Source of the DNA: Gammaproteobacteria bacterium
Lineage (GTDB): Bacteria; Pseudomonadota; Gammaproteobacteria; GCA-001735895
Length of the DNA: 45,517 nucleotides
Direction of reading: 5' to 3'
Assembly: GCA_014382695.1 (NCBI GenBank)
Contig: JACNJF010000116.1
Location: 1-45,517, forward strand
Part shown: positions 1 to 8,576 of the stretch, in pieces
How the letters are laid out: each line of letters opens with the position of its first letter
Position numbering within the stretch: the first letter of the stretch is position 1
The notes under the pieces: generated by a model
Databases searched by the model: none
Told to the model about the DNA's origin: nothing
The model's input: the letters and a program-made list of their open reading frames with translations, nothing else
Program-made: the position numbers and the translations under genes

Positions 1-76
1 AAACCGCTTGAATGATTTTGGTTATTTCAGACTCATTTGTTAATTGGAAAATACTGTCGTGCTCTTTACAGTCCTG

Positions 77-158
77 GACAAGGGTTGTTCCCAACAACCC
101 CTTTGCATTCCCACCATCCCTGGCGGTCATTCCAGCTAAAATCATGCTGGAATGACGC
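77..158 (+). repeat. Dispersed palindromic repeat, copy A
   Basis: About 82 bp sharing long near-identical text with 320-401 and weaker identity with 1057-1127. Its core is the inverted pair GTCATTCCAGC (126-136) and GCTGGAATGAC (146-156) around a 9-nt loop. No coding potential is convincing here, and the predicted short reading frames differ between copies. It resembles a REP/MITE-like non-coding element. The rest of 1-464 outside copies A and B shows no gene that I can support. Confidence 0.75.
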
Positions 159-319
159 CAGTAGAAGTAACACTTATTCGTTACCCTATACGGACCGACT
201 GGCCGCAAACGTTACAAGAATCCACTCCCGAGCGAGGAAAGCTATAGTGAGTGAAAAACCATCCGATAAGTTTTCAAATACCAGCATAAATAATCAATAG
301 ACCGGCTATATTGAACATG

Positions 320-401
320 AACAAAGGTTGCTCCCAACAACCCCTTTGCATCCCCACCATCCCTGGCGGTCATTCCAGCTAAAATCATGTTGGAATGACG
401 C
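320..401 (+). repeat. Dispersed palindromic repeat, copy B
   Basis: Second copy in the same orientation as copy A. The inverted arms are GTCATTCCAGC (369-379) and GTTGGAATGAC (389-399), with one arm mismatch relative to copy A. It lies just upstream of the antitoxin gene pair, so the pair sits between copies B and C. Confidence 0.75.
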
Positions 402-464
402 AGGCAGAGGCAACAGTTACATATTTCGCCCTGCGAGTCGGTAAATCCGCTCCGCACCACCACA

Positions 465-492
465 TTGACAATCATACTTATTCATACATAAT
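465..492 (+). promoter_or_regulatory. Probable sigma-70 promoter of the antitoxin pair
   Basis: A perfect -35 TTGACA (465-470) is followed after 16 nt by CATAAT (487-492), five of six matches to the -10 consensus. Transcription would start near 499, giving a short leader. A GGAG ribosome binding site (508-511) precedes the ATG at 519. Antitoxins of the ribbon-helix-helix class usually autorepress such promoters, but no operator was defined here. Confidence 0.6.
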
Positions 493-518
493 CACACAAA
501 ACATCCCGGAGTTTATTT

Positions 519-755
519 ATGATTCGACACACAATTTCAATTCCCGAGCGAATGAGTGAATACCTTCTCCACCAGGTTAATTCAGGCCAGTACGGGAATA
601 TTAGCGAATACTTTCGTGACTTAATCAGACAGGATCAGCAGAAAACACAATCCGATATTGATAAGTTACGAGGACTACTGGAAAAAGCTGAAGCCAGTGG
701 AGTAAGCCAGTTATCGCTGGATGACATAAAAAACAATGCTCGAAAACTGGAGTAA
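519..755 (+). CDS. ParD-family (CopG/RHH) antitoxin
   Basis: A 78-residue protein that reads as a ParD-type antitoxin. The N-terminal strand and helices (residues 1-45, with RHTISIPERMSEYL and YGNISEYFRDLIR) are the ribbon-helix-helix DNA-binding dimer. The acidic tail (about 45-78) is the part that normally wraps the toxin. Family members neutralise ParE-like gyrase or ribosome-targeting toxins and repress their own operon. The expected ParE gene does not follow; three bases downstream is a second antitoxin-type gene (759-1046), so the two are probably co-transcribed. The start is supported by a GGAG site and a good promoter. The partner toxin is either lost or encoded elsewhere. An antitoxin fold is fairly sure; a working toxin-antitoxin system is not shown. 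Confidence 0.82.
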   Translation: MIRHTISIPERMSEYLLHQVNSGQYGNISEYFRDLIRQDQQKTQSDIDKLRGLLEKAEASGVSQLSLDDIKNNARKLE

Positions 756-758
756 ATA

Positions 759-1046
759 ATGCTTACTAAAACAAATACTTTTGATATTTCAGAACACCTG
801 GAGTCAGATGAGGATATTCGGGAATTCCTTGATGAGTCGATTGCAACAGGTAATAGATCTGACTTTATTCATGCATTGAACATTGCTGCCAGAGCCAAAG
901 GAATGACCGAAGTTGCACATCAGGCCGGAGTAACTAGAGCAAGTCTATATAAATCACTGAATGAAAACGGAAACCCGCGCTTTGAAACTATCAGTAAAAT
1001 TGTCGATGCTCTGGGTTGTAAGCTATCGATTACTAGCCACCAATAA
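759..1046 (+). CDS. HI1420-type addiction-module antidote protein (HTH/Xre)
   Basis: A 95-residue protein of the putative addiction-module antidote family typified by HI1420. The N-terminal part (FDISEHLESDEDIREFLDES) is the family signature. Residues about 40-90 form a helix-turn-helix (MTEVAHQAGVTRASLYKSL, then GNPRFETISKIVDALG). These antidotes are normally encoded immediately downstream of a RelE/HigB-like toxin (HI1419 type). Here the upstream gene is a ParD-like antitoxin instead, with a 3-nt gap. No toxin-sized frame lies on either side: upstream is promoter and repeat, downstream is repeat copy C and a terminator. The pair therefore looks like a remnant or a recombined module; a regulatory or anti-addiction role is possible but is inference. 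Confidence 0.82.
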   Translation: MLTKTNTFDISEHLESDEDIREFLDESIATGNRSDFIHALNIAARAKGMTEVAHQAGVTRASLYKSLNENGNPRFETISKIVDALGCKLSITSHQ

Positions 1047-1056
1047 ACGAAACAGA

Positions 1057-1127
1057 ACAACAACTCTTTGTATTTCCGCCATATCCCAGGCGGTCATTTC
1101 TGCTAAAACCATGCTGGAATGACGCCG
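1057..1127 (+). repeat. Dispersed palindromic repeat, copy C (diverged)
   Basis: Third copy, same orientation as A and B but more diverged. The arms are GTCATTTCTGC (1093-1103) and GCTGGAATGAC (1112-1122). It begins about 10 bases after the antidote gene. With copy B it brackets the two antitoxin genes. Confidence 0.65.
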
Positions 1128-1216
1128 CTAGAAGCACATTAAATGACTTTGCTCGATTCCGCTTAAAGCCCCTCTCGCACATCCGTATGCTTCGGGACAT
1201 AAGGCCATCCCTGGCC

Positions 1217-1258
1217 AAAAAAAAAGCCTGCTAATTTAGTTTAAATTAGCAGGCTTTT
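1217..1258 (-). terminator. Intrinsic terminator after apbC
   Basis: A 13-bp perfect stem GCCTGCTAATTTA / TAAATTAGCAGGC (1226-1238 and 1242-1254) with a 3-nt loop. Read on the minus strand it is followed by nine T residues (A-tract 1217-1225). It lies 70 bp beyond the apbC stop. On the plus strand a shorter T-run (1255-1258) follows, so it may also stop transcription from the antitoxin pair. Confidence 0.85.
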
Positions 1259-1325
1259 AGTCGTTCCCATTCACTTATCTACATACCGGCCTGAGCACCA
1301 GGCCGATAGCTTTAGAAAATGCTAC

Positions 1326-2414
1326 TTAGTTGTTTTGAATCACGATACTCGGGAAAGCGGCAGAATGATCTTTCGCCTTGGTCGCCAGCTTGGCGGCTGT
1401 CTTACGTGCGATTTCACGATAGATTTCGCTGATCCGGCTTTCCGGCATCGCGGCTACCGTCGGGTTGCCGCTATCGGCATGCACACGGATCATGATATCC
1501 AGCGGTAACGCACCGAGGAAATCGACGCCGTATTCTTTCGCCATGCGCGCACCACCGCCTTCACCGAAGATATTCTCGGCGTGACCGCATTCGCTACAGA
1601 TGTGGATCGACATGTTTTCGACGATGCCGAGTACCGGCACTTCAACCTTCTGGAACATCTTCAGGCCTTTACGTGCATCCAGCAGCGCAATGTCCTGTGG
1701 CGTGGTGACGATGACCGCGCCGCTGACTGGAATCTTCTGCGCCAGGGTTAACTGGATATCACCGGTTCCGGGTGGCAGATCGATGATCAGATAATCGACA
1801 TTTTTCCAGTTGGTATCGTTGAGCAGCTGTTCCAGCGCCTGGGTGACCATCGGGCCGCGCCAGATCATCGGGGTATCTTCTTCCACCAGATAACCGATCG
1901 ACATCGATTGAATGCCGTGTCCAATCATTGGTTCGAGGCTTTTACCATCGGACGATTCCGGCTGACCGGAACAACCCAGCATGCGAGGCATACTTGGTCC
2001 GTAGATATCCGCATCGAGGATCGCGACGGTGGCACCTTCGGCCTGTAATGCCAGCGCCAGATTGACGGCGGTGGTTGATTTACCCACACCACCCTTGCCA
2101 GAGGCTACGGCGATAATATTCTTGATGCCTTCCTGCGGCTTCAGGTTCTGCTGTACCGCATGCGAACCAATCTTGCTCGACACCTTAACGTCTACCGACT
2201 CCACGCCATCGAGCGCAGACACGGTTTCTTTAATTAATTTCTTTAATTCATCAAAATAACCTGCAGCCGGATAACCCAGCACGATGGTAATGCTGACTTT
2301 TGCGCCATCAACTTCGACCGATTTGATGGATTTGGTAACCGCCAGATCTCTCTCGGTATTAACATCAATAATGCTACCTATAGCGGTTTGAACTTGTTCT
2401 TTTGTAAGTGACAT
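1326..2414 (-). CDS. apbC: Mrp/ApbC-type iron-sulfur cluster carrier ATPase
   Basis: A 362-residue P-loop ATPase of the Mrp/NBP35 family that binds and transfers [4Fe-4S] clusters in the cytoplasm. Residues 1-90 form the MIP18/DUF59-like N-terminal domain. The deviant Walker A loop GKGGVGKST is at 106-114. The conserved IDLPPGTGD segment follows at about 211-219. The cluster-binding CxxC pair (C273, C276, in HICSECGH) bridges the dimer. Length and order match the E. coli Mrp type. It is divergent from metG, a long-conserved gammaproteobacterial arrangement, and the 164-bp gap should hold both promoters. A strong terminator at 1217-1258 ends the transcript. Nothing is odd about the gene; the assignment is safe. 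Confidence 0.95.
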   Translation of the reverse strand: MSLTKEQVQTAIGSIIDVNTERDLAVTKSIKSVEVDGAKVSITIVLGYPAAGYFDELKKLIKETVSALDGVESVDVKVSSKIGSHAVQQNLKPQEGIKNIIAVASGKGGVGKSTTAVNLALALQAEGATVAILDADIYGPSMPRMLGCSGQPESSDGKSLEPMIGHGIQSMSIGYLVEEDTPMIWRGPMVTQALEQLLNDTNWKNVDYLIIDLPPGTGDIQLTLAQKIPVSGAVIVTTPQDIALLDARKGLKMFQKVEVPVLGIVENMSIHICSECGHAENIFGEGGGARMAKEYGVDFLGALPLDIMIRVHADSGNPTVAAMPESRISEIYREIARKTAAKLATKAKDHSAAFPSIVIQNN

Positions 2415-2578
2415 AAAAATACCTTAGTAAGCAGGTTATTCGTTGGATCGCCGATTCTACATTAGCCCAAACTTATATTTAACCTTTTATTTGCAGGATA
2501 TACCCCCGAAAATAAAACTGGCGCTATACAGCTGTAGATGCAGCACATAAAATAACGCGTTTCCTCAAATCAACATAT

Positions 2579-4609
2579 ATGTCCATGAGCTCCACACGTA
2601 AAATAGTTGTTACCAGCGCACTTCCATACGCCAACGGCCCGATTCATATTGGCCATATGGTGGAATATACACAAACGGACATATGGGTGCGCTTCCAGAA
2701 ATTACAAGGGCACGAATGCATTTACGTGTGTGCCGATGACGCTCATGGCACCCCGATTATGCTCAGCGCACAGGCCGCTGGCATTACCCCGCAACAGCTG
2801 ATCGACCGGGTCAAGCTGGAGCATGAACAGGATTTTGCTGATTTTCTGATCGGCTTTGATAACTTCCACAGCACCCACTCGGAAGAAAACCGCTATTTCG
2901 CGACCTATATCTACCAGCAACTGAAGGCGAAAGGACATATTGCGACACGTACCATTTCCCAGTCTTACGACCCGAAAGCCGAAATGTTCCTGCCCGATCG
3001 CTTCATCAAGGGCGAGTGTCCTAAATGCGGATCTCCCGATCAGTACGGCGATAACTGCGAAAAATGCGGTGCCACCTACGATCCGACCGAACTCAAAAAC
3101 CCGCGCTCCGTGGTCACTGGTGAAACCCCGATCGAAAAGGATTCGGAACAGTATTTCTTCAAGCTCGGCGACTATGCCGACATGCTCAAGCAGTGGACTC
3201 GAGCCGGTCATATCCAGAAAGAAATCGCCAACAAGATGGATGAATGGCTGGAAGACGGCCTGCGCGACTGGGATATCTCACGCAATGCGCCCTACTGGGG
3301 GTTTGAGATTCCGGATGCGCCGGGCAAGTATTTCTATGTATGGATGGATGCACCGATCGGTTATCTGGCCAGCTTTAAAAACTGGTGCGATAAAACCGGA
3401 CACAACTTTGATGAATACTGGTCTGCCGACAGCCAGGCCGAGCTGTATCACTTCATCGGCAAGGATATCGCACGCTTTCACACCCTGTTCTTCCCCGCCA
3501 TGCTGCACGGTGCCGGTTTCCGTAAGCCCAGCGCAGTGTTCTGCCATGGCTTCCTGACCGTGGACGGACAGAAGATGTCGAAGTCACGCGGCACCAATAT
3601 CAAGGCCCGAACCTATCTCGATCATCTCAACCCGGAATACCTGCGTTACTACTTCGCCGCCAAGCTCGGCGCTGGCATCGACGATATCGACCTTAATCTG
3701 GAAGACTTCATGGCGCGGGTAAACTCCGATCTGGTCGGCAAGGTAGTGAATATCGCCAGCCGTTGTGCCGGGTTTATCAGCAAGAAATTTGACGGCAAGC
3801 TGAGCGATAGCCTCAGCAACGACAGCCTTAATCAACGCTTCCTGAGTGCGTCAGCGTCTATCGCAAAAGATTACGAAGGGCGCGAATTCGGCAAGGCCAT
3901 GCGTGAAATCATGGCGCTCGCCGATCTGGCTAATCAGTACATCGACGAGCAGGAACCGTGGGTACGCATCAAGGATGAAGCCCAGCAGGAAAATGTTCAG
4001 GATACCTGCACCATCGGTATCAACTGTTTTCGTCAGCTGATCATTCTGCTCAAACCGGTACTGCCGCAACTGGCCGCACAGGCGGAAGCCTTTCTGAATG
4101 TCGGCGATCTACAATGGGCCGACCTGCCCAACAATCTGACGGCGCACAGCATCAATCGCTTCAAGCCCTTGATGACACGCATCGAAAAAGACAGGATCGA
4201 GGCTATCATCGAAGCCAGCAAAGAGACTACAGCACCTGCCGCAGCCACTCCGGTGATCGATAGCAGCATCGACCCGATCGCACCCGAGATCAGTTACGAA
4301 GACTTCGCCAAACTGGATCTGCGCATCGCGCGTATCGTCGCCGCCAAACCGGTCGAAAAAGCCGACAAGCTGCTACAGTTAACGCTGGATATCGGCAACG
4401 AACAACGCAATGTATTCGCCGGCATCAAATCCGCCTACAAAGCGGAAGAGCTGGAAGGCAAGCTGACCGTGATGGTGGCCAACCTGGCGCCGCGCAAAAT
4501 GCGTTTCGGACTGTCCGAAGGCATGGTGCTGGCAGCCGGCCCCGGTGGCGATGAACTGTATATACTGAATCCCGACACGGGTGCCCGTCCGGGTATGCGC
4601 GTCAAATAA
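2579..4609 (+). CDS. metG: Methionyl-tRNA synthetase
   Basis: A 676-residue class I aminoacyl-tRNA synthetase that charges tRNA-Met in the cytoplasm. The HIGH motif is at residues 23-26 ([12 protein letters not shown]). The KMSKS loop is at 332-336. A zinc-binding insertion with two CxxC pairs (CPKCG and CEKCG) lies near residues 145-162. The helical anticodon-binding domain follows, and a C-terminal EMAP/Arc1p-like tRNA-binding domain (about 575-676, with DLRIARIV and [10 protein letters not shown]) is fused on, as in the dimeric E. coli enzyme of almost the same length. The first ATG (2579) was taken; an in-frame ATG two codons later is equally possible. It is transcribed divergently from apbC. 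Confidence 0.97.
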   Translation: MSMSSTRKIVVTSALPYANGPIHIGHMVEYTQTDIWVRFQKLQGHECIYVCADDAHGTPIMLSAQAAGITPQQLIDRVKLEHEQDFADFLIGFDNFHSTHSEENRYFATYIYQQLKAKGHIATRTISQSYDPKAEMFLPDRFIKGECPKCGSPDQYGDNCEKCGATYDPTELKNPRSVVTGETPIEKDSEQYFFKLGDYADMLKQWTRAGHIQKEIANKMDEWLEDGLRDWDISRNAPYWGFEIPDAPGKYFYVWMDAPIGYLASFKNWCDKTGHNFDEYWSADSQAELYHFIGKDIARFHTLFFPAMLHGAGFRKPSAVFCHGFLTVDGQKMSKSRGTNIKARTYLDHLNPEYLRYYFAAKLGAGIDDIDLNLEDFMARVNSDLVGKVVNIASRCAGFISKKFDGKLSDSLSNDSLNQRFLSASASIAKDYEGREFGKAMREIMALADLANQYIDEQEPWVRIKDEAQQENVQDTCTIGINCFRQLIILLKPVLPQLAAQAEAFLNVGDLQWADLPNNLTAHSINRFKPLMTRIEKDRIEAIIEASKETTAPAAATPVIDSSIDPIAPEISYEDFAKLDLRIARIVAAKPVEKADKLLQLTLDIGNEQRNVFAGIKSAYKAEELEGKLTVMVANLAPRKMRFGLSEGMVLAAGPGGDELYILNPDTGARPGMRVK

Positions 4610-4698
4610 ACCGAAAACACTGTCTGTTGCCGTGGCGCTTATGCTGCCATCGCAATAGATTTCGATACGACACTACACTACCCGAGCAGGACAGGCAT

Positions 4699-5178
4699 AT
4701 GAACAATGGCGACATTCTACGACGTATCCGCTATGTATTTGATTTTAGCGATGCAGAAATGATCGCGCTCTTCGCTAAGGCGGATCAGGCTGTCACCAGG
4801 GAGCAGGTGAAGGCCTGGTTAAAAAAAGAAGAAGACCCTGCTCATCAGGAATGCAGCGACAGCATGTTCGCACTGTTTCTGAATGGCCTGATTAACGATC
4901 AGCGCGGACGCAAGGAAGGGGTACAACCCGAGCCGGAAACCAGGCTCACCAATAACATCGTATTCAACAAACTGAAAATTGCACTCAATCTGAAAGCCGA
5001 GGATGTGTTAAGAATACTGGGCCTGAGCGGGTTCCACCTGAGCCAGCATGAGCTGAGTGCGTTGTTCCGTAAGCCGGGGCATAAACACTACCGCGAATGT
5101 AAGGATCAGATATTACGTAATTTCCTCAAGGGCCTGCAGATAAAGTATCGCGAGCAGGCGGAATCAGAGGAAGAATAA
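4699..5178 (+). CDS. yehS: YehS-like DUF1456 protein
   Basis: A 159-residue protein of the DUF1456 family (E. coli YehS), function unknown. Two similar DUF1456 units are visible. The first is residues 1-70 (NNGDILRRIRYVFDFSDAEM, then LNGLINDQRGRK). The second is about 90-150 (NNIVFNKLKIALNLKAEDVL, then CKDQILRNFLKGLQ). The start at 4699 is chosen because it aligns with the YehS N-terminus and has an AGGACAGG-type ribosome site. A longer in-frame extension back to 4627 has no family match. It lies 90 bp after metG in the same direction and may be read from the metG transcript. Confidence 0.88.
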   Translation: MNNGDILRRIRYVFDFSDAEMIALFAKADQAVTREQVKAWLKKEEDPAHQECSDSMFALFLNGLINDQRGRKEGVQPEPETRLTNNIVFNKLKIALNLKAEDVLRILGLSGFHLSQHELSALFRKPGHKHYRECKDQILRNFLKGLQIKYREQAESEEE

Positions 5179-5360
5179 CAACGGCTCGCTCGCACCGTCT
5201 GTCACACAGGCTGAACTGGCACCCCTCACTCGCCGACAGCCTGTTGTTGATACCCCCACTCGCTGCTTCGGTAGCAGTGTGCTTGATCCAGACCTTGAAA
5301 CTGAGCTTACTGGAAGCCTGAGTCATCGAATTTGGCGGCACATTACCTGTGCCGCAGAAA

Positions 5361-5379
5361 CCTCTGAATTAATCAGAGG
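5361..5379. other. Short hairpin in the 5.2-5.6 kb gap
   Basis: CCTCTGA / TCAGAGG with a 5-nt loop. There is no T-run beside it, so it is a poor intrinsic terminator, though it may end yehS transcripts. Apart from this hairpin and the promoter at 5513-5521, I see nothing else in the 388-bp gap between yehS and the next gene. Confidence 0.4.
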
Positions 5380-5512
5380 CTCCCGGACTCCAGTCAATTC
5401 AGATAAGCGCTGCGCCCCGTCCAGTCAATATCGGCGTCCCCCTTTGAAAGCGGTCACCGGCGCAGTCGATGCAACAGCGTCAGTTTTTTTCGTTCTTGTT
5501 ATTAGTCTCTAC

Positions 5513-5521
5513 TGTTATAAT
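5513..5521 (+). promoter_or_regulatory. Extended -10 promoter
   Basis: TGTTATAAT is a perfect -10 hexamer (5516-5521) with the extended TG motif. A weak -35 (TTCTTG, 5493-5498) is 17 nt upstream. The predicted start near 5528 gives a leader of about 40 nt to the ATG at 5567. Confidence 0.6.
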
Positions 5522-5566
5522 CAGTGCATTATTCTGCAAATGATGCTTCATCAGGCCATCCTAACT

Positions 5567-6841
5567 ATGTTTATGTTTCGACCTATCAGTAAAAGTATTG
5601 TTATCGCCGTTAGCGTATTGCTGAGCTCTGCCGTCGTCGCTGTCGATATGAGCCGACTGGAAGAGAAGAAGTCCCAGCTCAACGAGCAATACATAGAGCT
5701 CGAACGCCACAACATGGGTTACATGGCCAAAAAAATCGAGCTCGAAACAACAAAATCCAAGTTAAGGCGCTTGAAGCAAAGTGCAGCCGGCGAACGATTT
5801 GCGCTGGATGAGATGATTAAAGCACAGGAAAAATCACCGGGCGTCGATTACGCTGACAAAATCGAATCCCAGCGCTCTGAGTGGCGAAAAATAAATAAGC
5901 TATACCTGTCACAAAAAGAGTATGCGCGCATCCTGCAGGATAAGGTCGAGCAGGACAAAATTAACTACAAGATTACCCAACAAAAAATTGCCAGTTCACA
6001 GCATTCTATCAGCGGGATGTTTAATGCTCTTTCCGAACAGGAACTGAATAGACAGCTGAGCAGTCTACGCAAGTCTCAGGATATAGAAATATCTACCGTG
6101 GAAACCTGTAGCCTGTCGGTCACCAAAGATGACTGTATCGATAAAGCGCGTGTGCGGGCCGAACGAGATGCGGCAGAACGAGGTTCACTGGTGGTGATCG
6201 ATGCAGTGACCGAGGTTAAAGACTTTAACCTGACAAAAGATGAGGTGCGTTCTCGCGTATCGGCCAGAATCTCTAACATTCAGGTGATCAAAAAATCCTT
6301 TGATCTGACTCCAGATAGAACCGGCTGGAGAGTTGAATACGCGATTACGGCAACCGTGACCCCGGCCATTCATGAAGATATGCGCAGCCAGCTAAAACAG
6401 CAGATAACCACCATGTTTACTTCTGGCATTGTTTTTCGCGATATAAGCACGAGAGACTTACCGGATATCATTGAATTGCCGCCCGAAGAAGAACAGGACT
6501 TTTCTGCATATGCACCACCGCCAGCCTATGTGGCTCCAGCTCCGGCTTATGCACCACCGCCAGCCTATGTGGCGCCAGTTCCAGCGTATGTAGCACCAAA
6601 AACTCCAGCCTATGCAGCACCAGCACCCACTACTCCAAGGTATGTGCCACCCACTCAGGCGTATGTGCCTGCAGTACCTGACGCGATAATGACTGAGAGG
6701 ACTACACAGGAGATTCTTGAGGAGACTGAAAAGGAGATGCGAGCGATCCGTAAAGCGGCCGTTGCGAAAGCAACAAAGAAGGAAGAGGTCGAAGCCAAGG
6801 ACGAACTGGATTCGAGAAGCATCACCATTATGGTTTTTTAA
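5567..6841 (+). CDS. Exported coiled-coil protein with Pro/Ala/Tyr-rich repeats
   Basis: A 424-residue protein of unknown function. A signal peptide covers residues 1-26 (ISKSIVIAVSVLLSSAVVAV). Residues 28-175 are a long charged coiled coil. Residues 180-290 form a compact domain with two cysteines (C181, C190). Its pattern KARVRAERDAAERGS...VKDFNLTKDEVRSR resembles the FlgT N-terminal/LPP20-like fold, but this is a weak match by eye. Residues 315-370 are a low-complexity segment of repeated APPPAYVAPAPAY-type units, likely an extended wall- or envelope-spanning linker. A charged helix and the hydrophobic end SITIMVF follow. The start was placed at 5567 because it gives the signal peptide and follows the promoter; 5573 is possible. 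The convergent neighbour also looks LPP20-like. Confidence 0.8.
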   Translation: MFMFRPISKSIVIAVSVLLSSAVVAVDMSRLEEKKSQLNEQYIELERHNMGYMAKKIELETTKSKLRRLKQSAAGERFALDEMIKAQEKSPGVDYADKIESQRSEWRKINKLYLSQKEYARILQDKVEQDKINYKITQQKIASSQHSISGMFNALSEQELNRQLSSLRKSQDIEISTVETCSLSVTKDDCIDKARVRAERDAAERGSLVVIDAVTEVKDFNLTKDEVRSRVSARISNIQVIKKSFDLTPDRTGWRVEYAITATVTPAIHEDMRSQLKQQITTMFTSGIVFRDISTRDLPDIIELPPEEEQDFSAYAPPPAYVAPAPAYAPPPAYVAPVPAYVAPKTPAYAAPAPTTPRYVPPTQAYVPAVPDAIMTERTTQEILEETEKEMRAIRKAAVAKATKKEEVEAKDELDSRSITIMVF

Positions 6842-6917
6842 AGTTAGCGCTCGAGCATTTAACCAAAGACAATCTTAGTTTAACGACTGCCCCGGTTTAA
6901 AGATTAAACTTTAGAGC

Positions 6918-7340
6918 TTAGCGAGTCATCGGATAAGCTAACCACATAAACAGCTCACCCGTTTCCGGGTGGGTCCATTCCTGGATAACCTTCACGTCGT
7001 TTAGCTGTAGTGCACCCACTGTGCTAACGCGCTTAAAATCGTCGGCACTAATTTTCACTCCACCACTCGTTGAACTGGTCGTTGCTATGCGTGATTGAGA
7101 TTCTACGGATGCCGATTTAAAGCGCGACATCTCTGCTCGAGCCAGTATTTTTGCGACACGACGTTGAGCCTCGATGCCACCTTTTTGTTGCGGCAAAGCG
7201 GAAGCAGTAATTCCGATGTGACCCGGGTATTCAGGGTTGTCCACCCATGTTGGCAGCGCTATGGTCGTCTCGGTTGGCTGATTGACGGTACTGCAACCGG
7301 TAACAAAGATGGCCAGCAATAGGTATGGAAATATACGCAC
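6918..7340 (-). CDS. LPP20-like lipoprotein
   Basis: A 140-residue predicted lipoprotein. The N-terminal hydrophobic stretch ends in the lipobox VTGC (lipidated Cys near residue 16), so it is membrane-anchored in the envelope. The body (PTWVDNPEYPGHIGITASAL, then EAQRRVAKILARAEMSR and ADDFKRVSTVGALQLNDVKVIQEWTHPETGELFMWLAYP) matches the general pattern of LPP20-type lipoproteins, which share a fold with the FlgT N-terminal domain. The start is GTG at 7340, accepted because it puts the lipobox at the right distance. It is convergent with the coiled-coil protein at 5567-6841, and both seem to carry related domains, which hints at a joint envelope role. The function is unknown. Confidence 0.75.
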   Translation of the reverse strand: MRIFPYLLLAIFVTGCSTVNQPTETTIALPTWVDNPEYPGHIGITASALPQQKGGIEAQRRVAKILARAEMSRFKSASVESQSRIATTSSTSGGVKISADDFKRVSTVGALQLNDVKVIQEWTHPETGELFMWLAYPMTR

Positions 7341-7412
7341 GTGATCTCTCGCCTCTGGGTCAGAAATTAGGGTGTGTTAACGATACGACAGGTATTATTT
7401 GATGCTAAATCT

Positions 7413-7446
7413 GAAGCAAGGCCGCCGCTAACGACGGTCTTGCTTC
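7413..7446 (-). terminator. Probable terminator of the outer-membrane barrel gene
   Basis: A long stem (GAAGCAAG plus seven pairs with two G-U wobbles, loop CTAAC) starts about 20 bp past the stop at 7467. On the minus strand it is followed only by a weak AT-rich run (AGATTTA), so termination may be partial. Confidence 0.6.
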
Positions 7447-7466
7447 TTTAGTTTAGCGCCGCTTAT

Positions 7467-8216
7467 TTAGAAAATTGCGGAATAACTTACGTCAAACGCC
7501 AGTATCGTTTCATTGGTACTGACACCATCGATTGATACACCACCAACATCATATTCATCAAAGTTATAACCCTGGTAGCTTGCCTTAAAGGCTAGCCCGG
7601 TGGTCTTGGATAGTGGCATGCTGTAACCTGCGGCAAGGCTCAAACCGATAGTATTGGCGTCGGCTGTAGAACTATCTAAATTTACCGGATCATTATTGAC
7701 TAATTCACCATCCAGAATTGCGATAGCAGCATTCAGTGAAACGACATTACCGTTGGTCGGAATATTGATACCCGCTCCGCCATAGATACCATCAGCGGTA
7801 AACTCAACTGAGACTCCGGGAGTCTGACTGAAATTACTAAATTCTGATTTTCCGGATTTGTAGCCGCCAAATATTGTGACGTTGCTAGGGAAGACATAAC
7901 CTGCAGTGAGTACCAGGTCTGTTCTTGTAAAGTCCATTGTTTCTCCAGAATCATCAGCTTCAGCGTTAATGCTGGTACTGTAACCAAGATCGAAATACCA
8001 GCGACCGTTAATAATACTTCCTCCAATACCTGCTTTGAGGTAAGTAGTGCTGAGATCATCTTTAGATTCGAAACCCGGTGTTGTATCAATAATTTCCAGA
8101 TTGTAGGTAGCCAGGCCAACATCGACTCTGGGTCTGAATTTGGGTTCGGCAAATGCACTTGCTGAGATCAGTAGACTGGTAGATATGATGATCGTGTTTA
8201 ACGCTTTCTTGCTCAT
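7467..8216 (-). CDS. Outer-membrane beta-barrel protein (OmpW/porin-like)
   Basis: A 249-residue predicted outer-membrane barrel. A signal peptide ends at A23 (SASAFA). The rest alternates polar and hydrophobic residues in strands of about 9-11 residues, for example TTYLKAGIGGSII, WYFDLGYSTSI and RTDLVLTAGYVF. The protein ends in an aromatic C-terminal strand (ETILAFDVSYSAIF) whose final Phe is the usual BAM recognition signal. There are no cysteines. The ligand is unknown. It is transcribed alone: a hairpin lies downstream and a 99-bp inverted-repeat element lies upstream at 8260-8358. The barrel class is well supported; the OmpW-like label is only a resemblance. Confidence 0.8.
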   Translation of the reverse strand: MSKKALNTIIISTSLLISASAFAEPKFRPRVDVGLATYNLEIIDTTPGFESKDDLSTTYLKAGIGGSIINGRWYFDLGYSTSINAEADDSGETMDFTRTDLVLTAGYVFPSNVTIFGGYKSGKSEFSNFSQTPGVSVEFTADGIYGGAGINIPTNGNVVSLNAAIAILDGELVNNDPVNLDSSTADANTIGLSLAAGYSMPLSKTTGLAFKASYQGYNFDEYDVGGVSIDGVSTNETILAFDVSYSAIF

Positions 8217-8259
8217 TATTATTCCTCTTGTTGATAAAGTAGCCGCTTGTTTTATTCAG

Positions 8260-8358
8260 GGAAGCTCTGATTCATTCAGGCGTTCCTGCGGATATCGAAA
8301 ATCACATTTTTCGATATCCATGCCCTGAGAATTCATGGATCAATTTTTCAGAGCTTCC
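8260..8358. repeat. Nested inverted-repeat element
   Basis: Perfect 11-bp outer arms GGAAGCTCTGA (8260-8270) and TCAGAGCTTCC (8348-8358) enclose a second perfect inverted repeat GGATATCGAAAA / TTTTCGATATCC (8290-8301 and 8308-8319). The whole 99 bp can fold as a stacked hairpin. It is non-coding and MITE- or REP-like, and it is unlike the GTCATTCC repeats elsewhere. It lies upstream of the barrel gene, so it may carry or disturb that promoter. The rest of 8217-8576 shows no gene. Confidence 0.65.
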
Positions 8359-8576
8359 ATTGATTATTACTGGTCCATTCTTCACGCTGCAAGGATCGAT
8401 TGTTGACTAGCGACAGGCAAAAGTCAACGTGTGATATGCAATGCCCGCTATTCACCTATCAAGCAGTAAGACTGCTTAAGTTATTGATTCCAATATTAAA
8501 TTTGAAAGATAACAACTCATAAAAAACAGCTCTTTGCCCCTTAATACATCCATATCAGAGTAGAATGGCACTTGCT

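Noticed and set aside
37-300. An 87-residue plus-strand frame in the first repeat region
   Set aside because: It runs through repeat copy A, has no ribosome site, and its product has low-complexity composition with no family pattern.
2702-3557. Long open frames on both strands inside metG
   Set aside because: They are shadows of the metG reading frame; no independent motif or start signal.
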